64,000 nucleotides of DNA from Ectothiorhodospiraceae bacterium (GTDB lineage: Bacteria > Pseudomonadota > Gammaproteobacteria > Nitrococcales > Aquisalimonadaceae). Made by a program: the position numbers and the translations under genes. Below, in pieces: positions 26,533 through 36,617 of this stretch. A model generated the notes under the pieces. The model ran no database searches and was not told where the DNA came from. It saw nothing but the letters and a program-made list of their open reading frames with translations. The DNA is taken from contig JAFIFU010000007.1 in NCBI GenBank assembly GCA_020831885.1, positions 1 to 64,000 on the forward strand, given 5' to 3'. Positions within the stretch are counted from its first letter, which is position 1. Every line of letters begins with the position of its first letter.

Positions 26533-28104
26533 ATGGAGGAGGAGATGCTTCTGCGCGACGGTGATAAACGCATTGACCGGGTGTTTCACCTGGCTGCAAA
26601 GGATTCCGCTGACCGGGTGCATCTGTTGCTCCCGGACGGCACGGCGGTGAGCTACGCGGAGACCTACGACCGGGTCCGGCGCCTGGCCACCGTGCTGCGG
26701 GACGGGGGCGTCATGCCCGGTGACCGGGTTGCCGCGATGCACCGGAACGCGCGTGAGCTGGTGGAGTTCTTCATCGCCTGCGGCCTGTGCGGCGCCATCG
26801 GCGTGGCCATCAACACCCTGGGTACCCGCCGGGAGGTTGCCACATTGATGGCGGACTGCACCCCGGCCGCGCTCATCGCCAGCGGCGAGTTTTTGCCGGT
26901 ACTCCAGGATGACCTGATGCCGGAGTCGATGCGACTCCGGCTGGTCACCGACACCGCGCCGCCCCATGGCTGGAGGTCCTATGCCGAGGCGGTTGCGATG
27001 GCGGAGCGTCTGGACGACGCGCCGGGACGGGATCCGGAAGAAGCGGCGCTGATGATATACAGCTCCGGCACCACGGGCCGCCCGAAAGGCATTCTTCTCT
27101 CCCACCGAGCCTTGGTGGAGAACGCGATTCGCACCGCCGAGGTGCTGGGTTACCGTGCCGACGACCGGTTTCTGACCCTGCTGCCGCTGTTCAGCAGCTT
27201 CGGCTTTGCCTTCGATCTGCTGCAGGCGGCACTGAGCCGTGCATCCACCGTGCTGATGGACCGTTTTGACGAGAAAGTCGCCGTGGACCTGCTGGAGCGC
27301 CACCGGGTTACCTTCCTGGCGGGGGTGCCCACCATGTTCGCCCGGATGTTCGACACCGCCAACCTCAAGGGGCGCGACATCAGCAGCCTGCGGCTCATCG
27401 ACGTGGGCGGCGGACCGGTGTCCCTCAAGCTCAAGACCATGCTCCGCCAGGAGCTGGGGGTCGGTGTGGTGGAGAGTTACGGGCTGACGGAAATATCCCC
27501 GGTGGCCAGCGTCCAGCGGGATCCGTACAGCGCCACCACCAGTTCCTGCGGCGAGCCGCTGCCCGGGTTTCGGGTGCGTGCGGTCGACCTGGACGGCAAG
27601 GAACTGCCCCGTGGGGAGCCAGGGGAGCTGGTGTTCCAGTCCAACACTTTCATGCTCGGCTACTGGAATCAGCCTGAGGAGACGGCGCGTTCGCTCCGGG
27701 ACGGCTGGCTTTACACCGGCGATGTGGGCCGTGTGGATGCGAACGGCGAGATCCACATCCTGGACCGCACCAAGGACATGATCGTCAGCAACGGGTTCAA
27801 CGTGTACCCGAAGGAAGTGGAAAACGTGATCGCCGAGCTGCCGGAAGTGGAATCGGTGGCGGTGGTGGGCAAGCCGGACGAGATTCGCGGCGAGGTGGTG
27901 CACGCCTTCGTGGTGCCACGCGTCGGGAGGGAGCTGAACGAGGAGCAGGTGTTGACCTACTGCCGGGAAAACCTGGCCCGCTTCAAGACCCCATGGGGTG
28001 TCAGCTTTCTGGAGCAACTGCCGCTGACCGGGTCCGGAAAAATCCAGCGGTATCGGCTGCGGCAGATGCTTCTGGAGAATGATCAGGAGCAACAAGCGCA
28101 ATGA
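26533..28104 (+). CDS. Acyl-CoA synthetase (AMP-dependent, class I adenylate-forming)
   Basis: A 523-residue adenylate-forming ligase. The P-loop is [11 protein letters not shown] (residues 176-186), followed by [12 protein letters not shown], the hinge region [12 protein letters not shown] and [20 protein letters not shown]. The C-terminal lysine of motif A10 is Lys503 in TGSGKIQR. It activates a carboxylic acid to its CoA thioester and would commit the substrate to the pathway. An ATG at 26545 sits only two bases past a GAGGAGG stretch, so either ATG may be used. It overlaps the dehydrogenase start by four bases. In the atu cluster, AtuH has this role. Confidence 0.9.
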   Translation: MEEEMLLRDGDKRIDRVFHLAAKDSADRVHLLLPDGTAVSYAETYDRVRRLATVLRDGGVMPGDRVAAMHRNARELVEFFIACGLCGAIGVAINTLGTRREVATLMADCTPAALIASGEFLPVLQDDLMPESMRLRLVTDTAPPHGWRSYAEAVAMAERLDDAPGRDPEEAALMIYSSGTTGRPKGILLSHRALVENAIRTAEVLGYRADDRFLTLLPLFSSFGFAFDLLQAALSRASTVLMDRFDEKVAVDLLERHRVTFLAGVPTMFARMFDTANLKGRDISSLRLIDVGGGPVSLKLKTMLRQELGVGVVESYGLTEISPVASVQRDPYSATTSSCGEPLPGFRVRAVDLDGKELPRGEPGELVFQSNTFMLGYWNQPEETARSLRDGWLYTGDVGRVDANGEIHILDRTKDMIVSNGFNVYPKEVENVIAELPEVESVAVVGKPDEIRGEVVHAFVVPRVGRELNEEQVLTYCRENLARFKTPWGVSFLEQLPLTGSGKIQRYRLRQMLLENDQEQQAQ

Positions 28105-29255
28105 ACAAGTATCAGTTGACCGAGGAGCAGCAGGCGTTCCACGAGGCCGTGAAGCGCTTCGCCGATGACCGGATCGCCCCCCTGGCGGCCGAGATTGACC
28201 GTACCGCCGAATTCCCCACAGCGCTGTTCCGGGAGATGGCCGAACTGGGGTACCTGGGCGCCCCGCACCCCGAGGCGTACGAGGGGACCGGCTGCGATGC
28301 GGTGATGGTCTGCCTGTTACTGGAAGAGGTTTCCCGGGCGTCCGGTGCCGTTGGCAGCTCCCTGAACGCACATATCAGCCTGGCTTCCTCGGTGATCGCC
28401 GAGCACGGCAGCGAGGCGCAGAAGGACAAGTACCTGCGCGACCTGGCCAGTGGCCGCAAGCTGGGCGCCTTCGGGCTGACCGAGCCCAGTGGCGGTTCCG
28501 ATGCCGCCGGCTGCCGTTCGCGGGCCGTGCGCCAGGGGGATCATTTCGTGCTGAACGGTTCCAAGGCGTTCATCACCAACAGCACGGAGGCGGATACCTT
28601 CGTGGTCACCGCCCGCACCAGCGACGAGCCCGGCTCCCGGGGTGTGTCCGCCTTCATCCTGGAGCGCGGCATGGACGGCCTCAGCGTCGGTCCGGCCGAC
28701 AAGAAGATGGGCATGAACGGCTCTCCCACCGCCATGGTGTTCTTCGACAATGTCCGGGTGCCCGCGGAAAACCTGATTGGCGAGGAGGGGCGGGGTTTTC
28801 GCCAGTTCGCCCAGACCCTGGACCGGGGGCGGATCAATGTGGCGGCGCTATCCGTGGGCCTCGCTCAGGCCGCCCTGGATGCCGCCGTTCCTTATGCGAA
28901 GGAGCGGGTTCAGTTCGGCCGCCCCATCGCCGCCTTCCAAGGGGTGCAATGGCCCATCGCGGAAATGGCGGCGGAGATCGAGGCGGCGCGGCTGCTGACC
29001 CTGAACGCCGCGCGTATGCACGACGCCGGCCTGCCGGTGAAGGCCGAGGGGGCCATGGCGAAGTTCATGGCGGCCGAGATCTCCATTCGCGCTGCAAACC
29101 ACGCCGTGGAGCTGCACGGTGGCTACGGCTATCTCCGGGATTTCCCGGTGGAGCGCATCCTGCGGGACGCCAAGATGTATCAGATTGGCGAGGGTACCAG
29201 CCAGATCCAGCGCATGGTCATCGCGCGGGAGTTGCTGGGGCGTTACGAGGACTGA
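28101..29255 (+). CDS. Acyl-CoA dehydrogenase (second copy, AtuD-like position)
   Basis: A 384-residue FAD enzyme. It contains [34 protein letters not shown], and the C-terminal [20 protein letters not shown] with [18 protein letters not shown]. The glutamate in GEGT is in the position of the catalytic base of the short- and branched-chain class. It would form the alpha-beta double bond that the downstream carboxylase needs. It is coupled by ATGA to the ligase. It occupies the place held by citronellyl-CoA dehydrogenase AtuD in the atu cluster. Confidence 0.88.
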   Translation: MNKYQLTEEQQAFHEAVKRFADDRIAPLAAEIDRTAEFPTALFREMAELGYLGAPHPEAYEGTGCDAVMVCLLLEEVSRASGAVGSSLNAHISLASSVIAEHGSEAQKDKYLRDLASGRKLGAFGLTEPSGGSDAAGCRSRAVRQGDHFVLNGSKAFITNSTEADTFVVTARTSDEPGSRGVSAFILERGMDGLSVGPADKKMGMNGSPTAMVFFDNVRVPAENLIGEEGRGFRQFAQTLDRGRINVAALSVGLAQAALDAAVPYAKERVQFGRPIAAFQGVQWPIAEMAAEIEAARLLTLNAARMHDAGLPVKAEGAMAKFMAAEISIRAANHAVELHGGYGYLRDFPVERILRDAKMYQIGEGTSQIQRMVIARELLGRYED

Positions 29256-29262
29256 GGGCACG

Positions 29263-30036
29263 ATGATGGCGGAACAAGAAATCCTGGTGGAAAAAACGGG
29301 CCCGGTGGCGCGCATCGTGCTCAACCGGCCGGAGAAGCGGAATGCACAGGGCGTGACCTTCAGCGCCAGCATGCTGCGTGCCCTGGATGCGGTGGAGCAG
29401 GATCCGGATGTGCATGTCGTGGTCCTGGCCGCCAACGGACCGGTGTTCGGTGGTGGTGGGGATCTCGCCGAGATCATGAGCACCGAACGCACGGACCGGG
29501 AATGGGAGTTCGAGCTGATCCGCGGCTACAACAAGGTGGTGGCGCGGATCGCCAGTCTGGATCGCCCGATCATCGCGGCGGTCAACGGACCTGCCTATGG
29601 CGGCGGCGTCTGCCTGGCGCTGGCCTGTGACTTTGCCGTGGCCGGCGAGTCGGCAGGTTACCACTTCGCGTTCGCCCGCATCGGCCTCTCGGCGGCGGAC
29701 ATGGGGGCGCCAACACTCCTGCAGCGTGCCCTGGGCAGCAACCTGGCCGCGTACTATCTGCTCACCGGCGGCACCATCGACGCCACCCGGGGGCGGGAAC
29801 TCGGGCTGTTCGCGGATGTGGTGCCGGACGTGGATCTGGTCGGGCGGGTGGATGAGATCGCCCGGAATATCGCCGCCCAGTCCCGGCGCGGCACGACCAT
29901 CACGAAGCTTGCGTTGCGTCTCGGTGCCGAAACGGGGTTTGAGACCAGCCTGGAGTACGAGGCCTATCTCCAGAGCTTTGCGTTTCGAACGGATGAGCAC
30001 AAGCGCCGTTTGGGACGTTTTCTCAAGAAGGACTGA
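29263..30036 (+). CDS. Enoyl-CoA hydratase family protein (AtuE-like position)
   Basis: A 257-residue crotonase-fold enzyme from ATG 29263; the longer open frame upstream is a shadow of the acyl-CoA dehydrogenase. Present are RIVLNRPEKRNAQGVTF, the oxyanion loop FGGGGDLAEI, IIAAVNGPAYGGGVCLALAC and the active-site region FARIGLSAADMGAPTLL. It would hydrate the carboxylated enoyl-CoA, as AtuE does with isohexenylglutaconyl-CoA or as methylglutaconyl-CoA hydratase does in leucine breakdown. It starts 7 nt after the dehydrogenase stop. Confidence 0.85.
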   Translation: MMAEQEILVEKTGPVARIVLNRPEKRNAQGVTFSASMLRALDAVEQDPDVHVVVLAANGPVFGGGGDLAEIMSTERTDREWEFELIRGYNKVVARIASLDRPIIAAVNGPAYGGGVCLALACDFAVAGESAGYHFAFARIGLSAADMGAPTLLQRALGSNLAAYYLLTGGTIDATRGRELGLFADVVPDVDLVGRVDEIARNIAAQSRRGTTITKLALRLGAETGFETSLEYEAYLQSFAFRTDEHKRRLGRFLKKD

Positions 30037-30087
30037 ATCACGCCTCCGTGCGCGCGATTGCCAAGCCTAACGATACAGGTGAAAGCC

Positions 30088-31455
30088 ATGAAAGATGCTC
30101 TCCGAATAGGTGCAGGGTCCGGATTCTGGGGGGATGCCCTGGATCCGGCGGAAGAACTGCTGAAGGGAGGTGAACTGGACTATATGTCCATGGATTACCT
30201 GGCGGAGCTCACCATGGCCCTGCTGCAGCGGCAAAAACTCAAGAATCCGGAGGCAGGCTACATTCCGGACATCGTGCCGCACCTGCGCACCCTGATGCCT
30301 CTGGCCCGGGAGCACGGGACCCGGCTGATCTGCAACGGGGGTGGGGTCAACCCTCGTGCCGGCGCCAGGCGGGTGGCGGAGACGGCCGCCGAGCAGGGGC
30401 TCAAGGGCACCCGGGTCGCCTTGGTGGAGGGTGACGACGTCCTGCACCGGCTGGACGAGCTCCTGGCCAGCGGGGAGACCCTGGCAAACATGGAGACCGG
30501 TGATGAGGACTTCGCCGCTATCCGTGACCGTGTGGTGGCCGCCAACGTCTACACGGACGCCAGCGGTATCGCCGGTGCGCTGGCCGAGGAGGCGGACGTG
30601 GTGATCGCCGGTCGCGTCTCCGACAACGCCCTGTACGTTGGGCCGATCATGCACGAGCTGGGCTGGCGCTACGACGCCGCCCACGCGGACCGGGTCGGGG
30701 CCGCCATCACCATCGGTCACGTGATGGAATGCGCTGCCGCCTGTACCGGCGGCATGTCGTCGCGCTTCGCCGAGATGCCACGCATGGGTGAGGTGGGCTT
30801 TCCCATCGCCGAGGTGGCGGCAGATGGTTCCGCAGTGATCTCCAAGCTGCCGGGAACCGGCGGTCGGGTGGATGCCCACACCATCAAGGAGCACCTGGTC
30901 TACGAGATCGCCGACCCGGGGAACTACATCATGCCGGACGGCATCGCCGATTTCACCACCCTGCGCCTGACCGATCTGGGGGATGACCGCGTGCGAATGG
31001 ACAACATGACCGGCAAGGGGCAACCCGACCGGCTCAAGCTCATTGTCGGCTATCAGGACGGCTGGATCGGCGAGGGCTTGTTGTTCTTCCCCTGGCCGTA
31101 CGCCCTGGAGCGGGCCCACAAGGCCCGGGAGACGCTGGGTGAGCGCTTCCGGCGTCTGGGTCTTCAGGCGGAGCAGATCCACTTCGACCTGGTGGGCATC
31201 AACGCCTTACACGGGCCGTCCGCCCCCATCCCCGAGCACGACGACCTCAACGAGGTGGGTCTGCGGGTGGCCGTGCGCACCCGCACCCGCGAGGAGGCGG
31301 AGAAGGTGCGGCGGGCGTGTTCCCAGCTCTGGATCATGGGGCCCGGTGGCACGTCCTTCGGCACGCCAATGAAACCCCGGCCCGTGGTCTCGGTGTGGCC
31401 GACGCTGATTCCGCGCGCCGCCGTCAGCCAGTCCGTCGACATCCTGGAGGCCTGA
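30088..31455 (+). CDS. atuA: AtuA-family protein (DUF1446), main domain
   Basis: A 455-residue protein of the AtuA/DUF1446 family, which is essential for acyclic terpene use in pseudomonads but has no agreed reaction. It starts at ATG 30088 (MKDALRIGAGSGFWGD), preceded by AGGTGA. Recognisable family segments are GGELDYMSMDYLAELTMALL, LICNGGGVNPRAGAR, TDASGIAGALAEEADVVIAG and GHVMECAAACTGG. In Pseudomonas the protein continues with a C-terminal ferredoxin-like domain. Here that part is a separate gene that begins 2 nt later. It lies in an operon with ligase, dehydrogenase, hydratase and carboxylase genes. Confidence 0.85.
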   Translation: MKDALRIGAGSGFWGDALDPAEELLKGGELDYMSMDYLAELTMALLQRQKLKNPEAGYIPDIVPHLRTLMPLAREHGTRLICNGGGVNPRAGARRVAETAAEQGLKGTRVALVEGDDVLHRLDELLASGETLANMETGDEDFAAIRDRVVAANVYTDASGIAGALAEEADVVIAGRVSDNALYVGPIMHELGWRYDAAHADRVGAAITIGHVMECAAACTGGMSSRFAEMPRMGEVGFPIAEVAADGSAVISKLPGTGGRVDAHTIKEHLVYEIADPGNYIMPDGIADFTTLRLTDLGDDRVRMDNMTGKGQPDRLKLIVGYQDGWIGEGLLFFPWPYALERAHKARETLGERFRRLGLQAEQIHFDLVGINALHGPSAPIPEHDDLNEVGLRVAVRTRTREEAEKVRRACSQLWIMGPGGTSFGTPMKPRPVVSVWPTLIPRAAVSQSVDILEA

Positions 31456-31457
31456 TC

Positions 31458-31775
31458 ATGACCGCACTGCTGCGAGACATCGCTTACGTCCGCTCCGGGG
31501 ATAAGGGCAACACGCTCACCATCGGCGTCATAGCCCGGGAGCCCGAGCATTACGCCACCGTTCTCAGAACCGTGACGCCGGACCGCGTCAAGGCACTGTT
31601 CGGGGATTGGGTCCACGGTCCGGTGCATGTTTATCCCATGGACAATATCGAGGCGGTGGTGGTGTACATGGAGAACGCCCTGGGTGGTGGCGCCACCAGC
31701 ACCCTGCGTCTTGACCAGACCGGCAAATCCATCGGCAACGCCATCCTGCGCCTGAGACTGCCGGGAGACGTCTGA
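31458..31775 (+). CDS. AtuA C-terminal-like small protein
   Basis: A 105-residue protein from ATG 31458. It contains LRDIAYVRSGDKGNTLTIGV and ends in LDQTGKSIGNAILRLRLPGD, patterns found at the C-terminus of full-length AtuA proteins. It is separated from the main AtuA domain by a stop and 2 bases, and its own stop overlaps the next ATG by one base. Together the two genes match the length of one AtuA, so they probably form a complex. No catalytic residue can be assigned. Confidence 0.8.
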   Translation: MTALLRDIAYVRSGDKGNTLTIGVIAREPEHYATVLRTVTPDRVKALFGDWVHGPVHVYPMDNIEAVVVYMENALGGGATSTLRLDQTGKSIGNAILRLRLPGDV

Positions 31776-33379
31776 TGGCCGTACTGCAGTCCCGTGTTGA
31801 TGTGGGCGGCGAGGCCTTCCGGGCCAATGCCGAGGCGTACGGGCGCATGCGGGCGGAGATCGCCGCAGCGCGGGACATGGCCGTGACCGGCGGCGGAGAC
31901 CGTGCGCGGGAGGTTCACGCCTCCCGGGGCAAAATGATGCCCCGGGAACGGATTTCCGCCCTGTTGGACATGGGTACCCCGTTTCTGGAAATCGGCCAGC
32001 TCGGCGGCCACGGCCTGTACGATGACGACATCCCCAGCGGCGGCATCATCACCGGCGTGGGCGTCGTGTCCGGCCGCGCCTGCGTGGTGGTGGCCAACGA
32101 TGCCACCGTCAAGGGCGGTACCTACTACCCCATCACCATCCGCAAGCACATCCGTGCCCAGCAGGTGGCCCGGGAGAACGGGCTGCCCTGCATCTATCTG
32201 GTGGACTCCGGTGGCGCCTTTCTGCCCCTGCAGGAGGATATCTTCCCGGACGAGCATCACTTCGGCCGGATTTTCCGGAATATCGCCGAAATGTCCGCCA
32301 TGGCTCTGCCGCAGATCGCGGTTGTGATGGGCTCGTGCACGGCGGGCGGTGCGTATATCCCGGCAATGTGCGACGAGACCATCATCGTCAAGGATAACGG
32401 CACGATTTTCCTGGGTGGCCCGCAACTGGTGAAGGCCGCCACCGGCGTCGAGGTGGACGCCCAGACCTTGGGCGGTGCCGACGTGCATACCCGTGACAGC
32501 GCGGTGGCTGATCATTACGCCGTGGACGAACGCCACGCGCTGTCCCTGGTACGCGAGATTGTCGCCCGGGAGCCCGGTGCGGCACCTGTCGGTCCGCCGC
32601 TCCTGCCGGAAGACCCGCTGTACGATCCCGCCGAACTTCCGGGCATCATCAGCGCCAACCCGCGTGAGCCCATTCCCGCCCGGGAGATCCTGGCGCGGCT
32701 GCTGGATGGCAGCCGGCTGACGGAATACCGGGAGCGCTGGGGCAACACCATCATCTGCGGTACCGGCGCCATCGGCGGATTTCCGGTGGGTGTGCTGATC
32801 AACGATGGTGTGCTGTTTGCCGAGAGCGCCCAGAAGGCCGCGAACTTCATTGAGATCTGCTGCCAGCGGGACATCCCGCTCCTGTTCCTGCACAACATCA
32901 GCGGTTTCATGGTGGGCCAGGAGTACGAGGCGGGCGGAATCGCCCGCCATGGAGCCAAGATGGTCAGCGCCGTCTCCTGTGCCCGGGTGCCCAAATACAG
33001 TCTGCTGATCGGTGGCAGTTATGGTGCCGGGAACTTCGCCATGTGTGGCCGCGCCTTCGGGCCGCGGCTGATGGGTATGTGGCCTAATGCCCGCACTGCG
33101 GTCATGGGTGGCGAGCAGGCCGCAACCGTGCTTTCGCTGGTGCGGGAGTCCCAACTCGCCAAACAGGGCAAGCCTTTTTCCAGTGAGGAGGTGGAGGCCT
33201 TCAAGCAGCCCATCCGGAATACCTATGAACGGAGCAGCCATCCGCTCAACGCTGCCGCCAACATGTGGGTGGACGCCGTGGTGGATCCGGAGGATACCCG
33301 GGCCTGGCTGGCACTGGCACTTGCCCTGGCGGCGGGTTCGCCGAAGGACGACACGCGCTTCGGCGTGTTCAGGATGTAA
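31775..33379 (+). CDS. Biotin-dependent acyl-CoA carboxylase, carboxyltransferase (beta) subunit, atuC-like
   Basis: A 534-residue carboxyltransferase with N- and C-terminal crotonase-like halves. Visible are MPRERISALLDMGTPFLEIG, CIYLVDSGGAFLPLQEDIFP, MGSCTAGGAYIPAMCDE, and in the second half LFLHNISGFMVGQEYEAGG and SYGAGNFAMCGRAFGPR with MWPNARTAVMGGEQAA. These features match geranyl-CoA and 3-methylcrotonyl-CoA carboxylases. It transfers CO2 from biotin to the gamma carbon of a 3-methyl-2-enoyl-CoA. The neighbouring AtuA genes favour the geranyl-CoA type, but leucine-type activity cannot be excluded. Confidence 0.87.
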   Translation: MAVLQSRVDVGGEAFRANAEAYGRMRAEIAAARDMAVTGGGDRAREVHASRGKMMPRERISALLDMGTPFLEIGQLGGHGLYDDDIPSGGIITGVGVVSGRACVVVANDATVKGGTYYPITIRKHIRAQQVARENGLPCIYLVDSGGAFLPLQEDIFPDEHHFGRIFRNIAEMSAMALPQIAVVMGSCTAGGAYIPAMCDETIIVKDNGTIFLGGPQLVKAATGVEVDAQTLGGADVHTRDSAVADHYAVDERHALSLVREIVAREPGAAPVGPPLLPEDPLYDPAELPGIISANPREPIPAREILARLLDGSRLTEYRERWGNTIICGTGAIGGFPVGVLINDGVLFAESAQKAANFIEICCQRDIPLLFLHNISGFMVGQEYEAGGIARHGAKMVSAVSCARVPKYSLLIGGSYGAGNFAMCGRAFGPRLMGMWPNARTAVMGGEQAATVLSLVRESQLAKQGKPFSSEEVEAFKQPIRNTYERSSHPLNAAANMWVDAVVDPEDTRAWLALALALAAGSPKDDTRFGVFRM

Positions 33380-33382
33380 ACC

Positions 33383-35365
33383 ATGCGGCTATTCCGTCGA
33401 ATTCTGATTGCGAATCGGGGCGAGATCGCTGTTCGCATCGCCCGTACCTGCCGCCGCCTGGGGGTGGAGTACGTGGCCATCTATTCCGAGGTGGACGCCG
33501 GGGCACCGCATCTGGATGGGGCCGTAAGGACCGTTTGTGTCGGCCCCGGGGCCGCCGCCGAAAGCTACCTGGACGTGGAGCGCGTTGTCCGCGCGGGGGT
33601 GGAAACGGGCTGTGAGGCGGTGCATCCCGGCTACGGTTTCCTGTCCGAGAATCCACGTTTCGCCCGGGCCGTGGCCGAGGCGGGGATGACCTTCATCGGC
33701 CCGTCCCCGGAGACCATCCAGGCCATGGGTGACAAAGCCACCGCCAAGGCTCTGATGGCCGAGGCCGGTGTCCCCGTGGTGCCTGGCACAAGCGAGGCGG
33801 ACGAGGACCCGGAGCGGATTGCCTCGGCGGCGGAACGGGTGGGCTTCCCCGTCCTCCTGAAGCCCGTGGCGGGGGGTGGCGGCAAAGGGATGAGCGTCGT
33901 GGAGCGGATGGCGGATCTGCCTGACGCCGTCGCCGCCGCCGTGCGGGTGGCTCGGACCAGCTTTGGCGATGGCCGGTTGCTGGTGGAGCGTTTCGTGCAG
34001 CGGCCCAGACATATCGAGATCCAGGTGTTCGGGGACGCCCACGGCAACGTCGTGCACCTGTTCGAGCGGGAATGCTCCTTGCAGCGGCGTCACCAGAAGA
34101 TCGTCGAGGAAGCGCCCGCCGTGGATCTGCCTGAAGATGTCCGTGCGGCCATGCGCGAGGCGGCCGTGGCCGGCGCGCGTGCCATCGGCTACCGCAACGC
34201 CGGCACCTTCGAGTTCATTCTTTCCGAGGAAGGGGAGTTTTATTTCCTGGAAGTGAATACCCGCCTCCAAGTGGAGCACCCGGTCACTGAGATGGTGGTC
34301 GGCGTGGACCTGGTGGAATGGCAGCTTCGGGTGGCCTGCGGGGAACCTCTGCCGCTGGCCCAGGAGGCGTTGCGGGTTCAGGGGCATGCAGTGGAGTGCC
34401 GCGTCTACGCGGAGGACGCGGAACAGGGTTTTCGACCTGCGCCGGGCCGGGTGCTGGCCTTGCGCTGGCCCGAGGGCATCCGCGTGGATGCGGGCATCCG
34501 CGCCGGCGGCGAGGTCACCGCGTTCTACGATCCCATGGTGGCCAAGCTTATTGCCCATGACGTGGATCGCACCGCCGCCCTGGCGCGCATGCACGACGCC
34601 TTGGGGGAAACGGCGCTGCTGGGCCTTACCACCAACCTGGGTTTCCTATCCGACCTGCTTGCCCATCCGGCTGTCCTCCAGGGGCAGATCCATACGGGTT
34701 TCGTGGATGCCCACCTGGATGCGCTTGTTCATGGACAGCCCCGGGAGGCCATGGCCGTGGCCTGTGCCGCGGCCGTGAACCTGGTGGAGGCTGCCGGGCA
34801 TATGGATGACCGCAGCCCCTGGTGTGGCGTTGTCGGCAGCCACGACCGCCGTCACCTGGAGCAGACGGCGCCTTACGGCCGCTGCGCGGTCCGCATCCAC
34901 GAGGATTGGCGGGACGCCCGTGTGGTGGAATGGCACGCCGGTTGCGCGACCGTGGATGTGGATGGTGACCGGTTCAGGGTTGAACCAGGAGAAGCGGAAC
35001 GAGGCGACCTGCTCGGGGGGTGCCTGGATAATGGCAGGCGCTGGTTTGCCAGGCGCCACGGCGATGCTCTGGAAATGCAGATCCATGGCGGCCGTTTTCG
35101 TCTGCTCACCGGCGCGGCCGCCGAGGCCGTCGAGGTGGGCGATGGCGGCGCGCTGTCACCCCTGCCCGGGCTTGTGGCGGCGGTTCGGGTGACCGAAGGG
35201 GATCAGGTGGCCAAGGGTGACCCGCTGGTGATCATCGAGGCCATGAAGATGGAGAACACGGTGGTGGCGCCGGTGGATGGTGTCGTCGCCGAGGTGCGGG
35301 TCCGCACCGGAGACCAGGTGGACAGCAACCAGCTTCTGGTGCAGGTTGCCAGCAGTGACACCTGA
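33383..35365 (+). CDS. Biotin-dependent acyl-CoA carboxylase, biotin carboxylase (alpha) subunit, atuF-like
   Basis: A 660-residue subunit. The biotin carboxylase part (1-445) starts with FRRILIANRGEIAVRIARTC and has the ATP-grasp stretches PVAGGGGKGMSVVERM and FLEVNTRLQVEHPVTE. The C-terminal biotinyl domain carries EAMKMEN, with biotinyl-Lys622. It charges biotin with bicarbonate and ATP, then hands it to the carboxyltransferase encoded 3 nt upstream. The architecture and length fit geranyl-CoA and methylcrotonyl-CoA carboxylases. It is the last carboxylase gene of the atu-like operon. Confidence 0.9.
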   Translation: MRLFRRILIANRGEIAVRIARTCRRLGVEYVAIYSEVDAGAPHLDGAVRTVCVGPGAAAESYLDVERVVRAGVETGCEAVHPGYGFLSENPRFARAVAEAGMTFIGPSPETIQAMGDKATAKALMAEAGVPVVPGTSEADEDPERIASAAERVGFPVLLKPVAGGGGKGMSVVERMADLPDAVAAAVRVARTSFGDGRLLVERFVQRPRHIEIQVFGDAHGNVVHLFERECSLQRRHQKIVEEAPAVDLPEDVRAAMREAAVAGARAIGYRNAGTFEFILSEEGEFYFLEVNTRLQVEHPVTEMVVGVDLVEWQLRVACGEPLPLAQEALRVQGHAVECRVYAEDAEQGFRPAPGRVLALRWPEGIRVDAGIRAGGEVTAFYDPMVAKLIAHDVDRTAALARMHDALGETALLGLTTNLGFLSDLLAHPAVLQGQIHTGFVDAHLDALVHGQPREAMAVACAAAVNLVEAAGHMDDRSPWCGVVGSHDRRHLEQTAPYGRCAVRIHEDWRDARVVEWHAGCATVDVDGDRFRVEPGEAERGDLLGGCLDNGRRWFARRHGDALEMQIHGGRFRLLTGAAAEAVEVGDGGALSPLPGLVAAVRVTEGDQVAKGDPLVIIEAMKMENTVVAPVDGVVAEVRVRTGDQVDSNQLLVQVASSDT

Positions 35366-35396
35366 CCAATTGACAGACCAAGACAGGATTTCAACC

Positions 35397-36584
35397 ATGC
35401 AGGGTTCCGGATCCAGCCTCTCCTCGGCGCTGACGCTACGTTCCGTCACGCTCAAGAACCGCCTGGCCGTCTCGCCCATGTGCCAGTATTCGGCCACCGA
35501 CGGCGTCGCGGATGACTACCATCTGGTGCACCTGGGCCGGTTCGCTCTTGGCGGCGCCGGGCTGGTGTTCGTGGAAGCCACGGCCGTGGTGCCCGAGGGG
35601 CGGATCACCCATGGTGATCTGGGGTTGTGGCGTGATGACCAGATACCGGGGCTCAGGCGCATCGCCGGGTTTCTGAGCGCGCACGGCGCGGTGCCGGCCA
35701 TCCAGCTCGCCCATGCAGGCCGCAAGGCCAGCATGCAGCGCCCCTGGAACGGTAATGGTCCTCTCAACGATGACGATGTGCGACGCGGCGATCGGCCCTG
35801 GGAGATCGTGGGACCCAGTCCCGTGCCGGTGGACGAGGGCTGGCTCGTTCCCCGTGAGATGACGCCCGGTGACATGGCCGCGCTGAGGGATGCCTGGTGC
35901 CAGGCGGCCCGACGCGCGCTTGATGCCGGTTTCCAGGTGCTGGAGGTCCATGCGGCGCACGGGTACCTGCTGCACAGCTTTCTCTCGCCCCTCAGCAACC
36001 GGCGTACCGATGCCTACGGCGGCGATCTGGAGAGCCGCTGCCGCTTCCCGCTGGAGGTGGTGGAAGCGGTGCGCGCCGTCTGGCCGGAGGACAAGCCCCT
36101 GTTCGTCCGGGTGTCCGCCGTGGACGGCATGGAGGGTGGCTGGGAACTGGATGATACGGTGTACCTGGCGCGCAGGCTCAAGGCGCTGGGCGTGGATGTG
36201 GTGGATTGCTCCTCCGGCGGGCTGGCGGGCTCCGCCACGGCGGCGCGGGTGCGCCGCGGCCCCGGGTTCCAGGTGCCGTTCGCCGCGCGGGTCCGGGAGG
36301 ACGCGGATATGGCCACCATGGCCGTGGGTCTGATCCTGACGCCCCGGCAGGCGGAAGAGGTGGTGCGTGGCGGCCAGGCGGACATCGTTGCCATTGGCCG
36401 GGAGGCCCTGTTCAACCCCAACTGGCCGGTCCATGCGCTGGGGGAGCTGGATGAGAAATCCGGTTTCGAGCCCTGGCCGGTGCAGTCGGGTTGGTGGCTG
36501 GAAAATCGCGACCGGGCGTTGACCCGGCTGGGCATCCGGCAGACGCCCGTCTCCAGCCTCTGGGATATTGAAGGTGTGGACTAG
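35397..36584 (+). CDS. NADH:flavin oxidoreductase, YqjM-type old-yellow enzyme
   Basis: A 395-residue FMN TIM-barrel enzyme from ATG 35397. The thermophilic-like/YqjM class is indicated by Cys29 (SPMCQYSA), AIQLAHAGRKAS (101-112), His185 and His188 (VHAAHGYLLHSFLSPLSNRR), and the C-terminal IGREALFNPNWP. It reduces activated C=C bonds such as enones of terpenoids or xenobiotics. The first old-yellow enzyme (8771) has an extra FeS/Rossmann half, so the two are not redundant by design. It follows the carboxylase after 31 nt. Its stop codon joins a repeat core. Confidence 0.85.
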   Translation: MQGSGSSLSSALTLRSVTLKNRLAVSPMCQYSATDGVADDYHLVHLGRFALGGAGLVFVEATAVVPEGRITHGDLGLWRDDQIPGLRRIAGFLSAHGAVPAIQLAHAGRKASMQRPWNGNGPLNDDDVRRGDRPWEIVGPSPVPVDEGWLVPREMTPGDMAALRDAWCQAARRALDAGFQVLEVHAAHGYLLHSFLSPLSNRRTDAYGGDLESRCRFPLEVVEAVRAVWPEDKPLFVRVSAVDGMEGGWELDDTVYLARRLKALGVDVVDCSSGGLAGSATAARVRRGPGFQVPFAARVREDADMATMAVGLILTPRQAEEVVRGGQADIVAIGREALFNPNWPVHALGELDEKSGFEPWPVQSGWWLENRDRALTRLGIRQTPVSSLWDIEGVD

Positions 36585-36600
36585 ATCAGTGCTTCCCTAC
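36583..36600 (+). repeat. Short repeat core at a convergent gene junction
   Basis: AGATCAGTGCTTCCCTAC begins inside the stop codon of the old-yellow enzyme gene and lies in the 33-nt gap before the convergent cyclase gene. It matches the 3' core of the dispersed family. Confidence 0.55.
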
Positions 36601-36617
36601 CCGGTTGTTGGCGCGCC

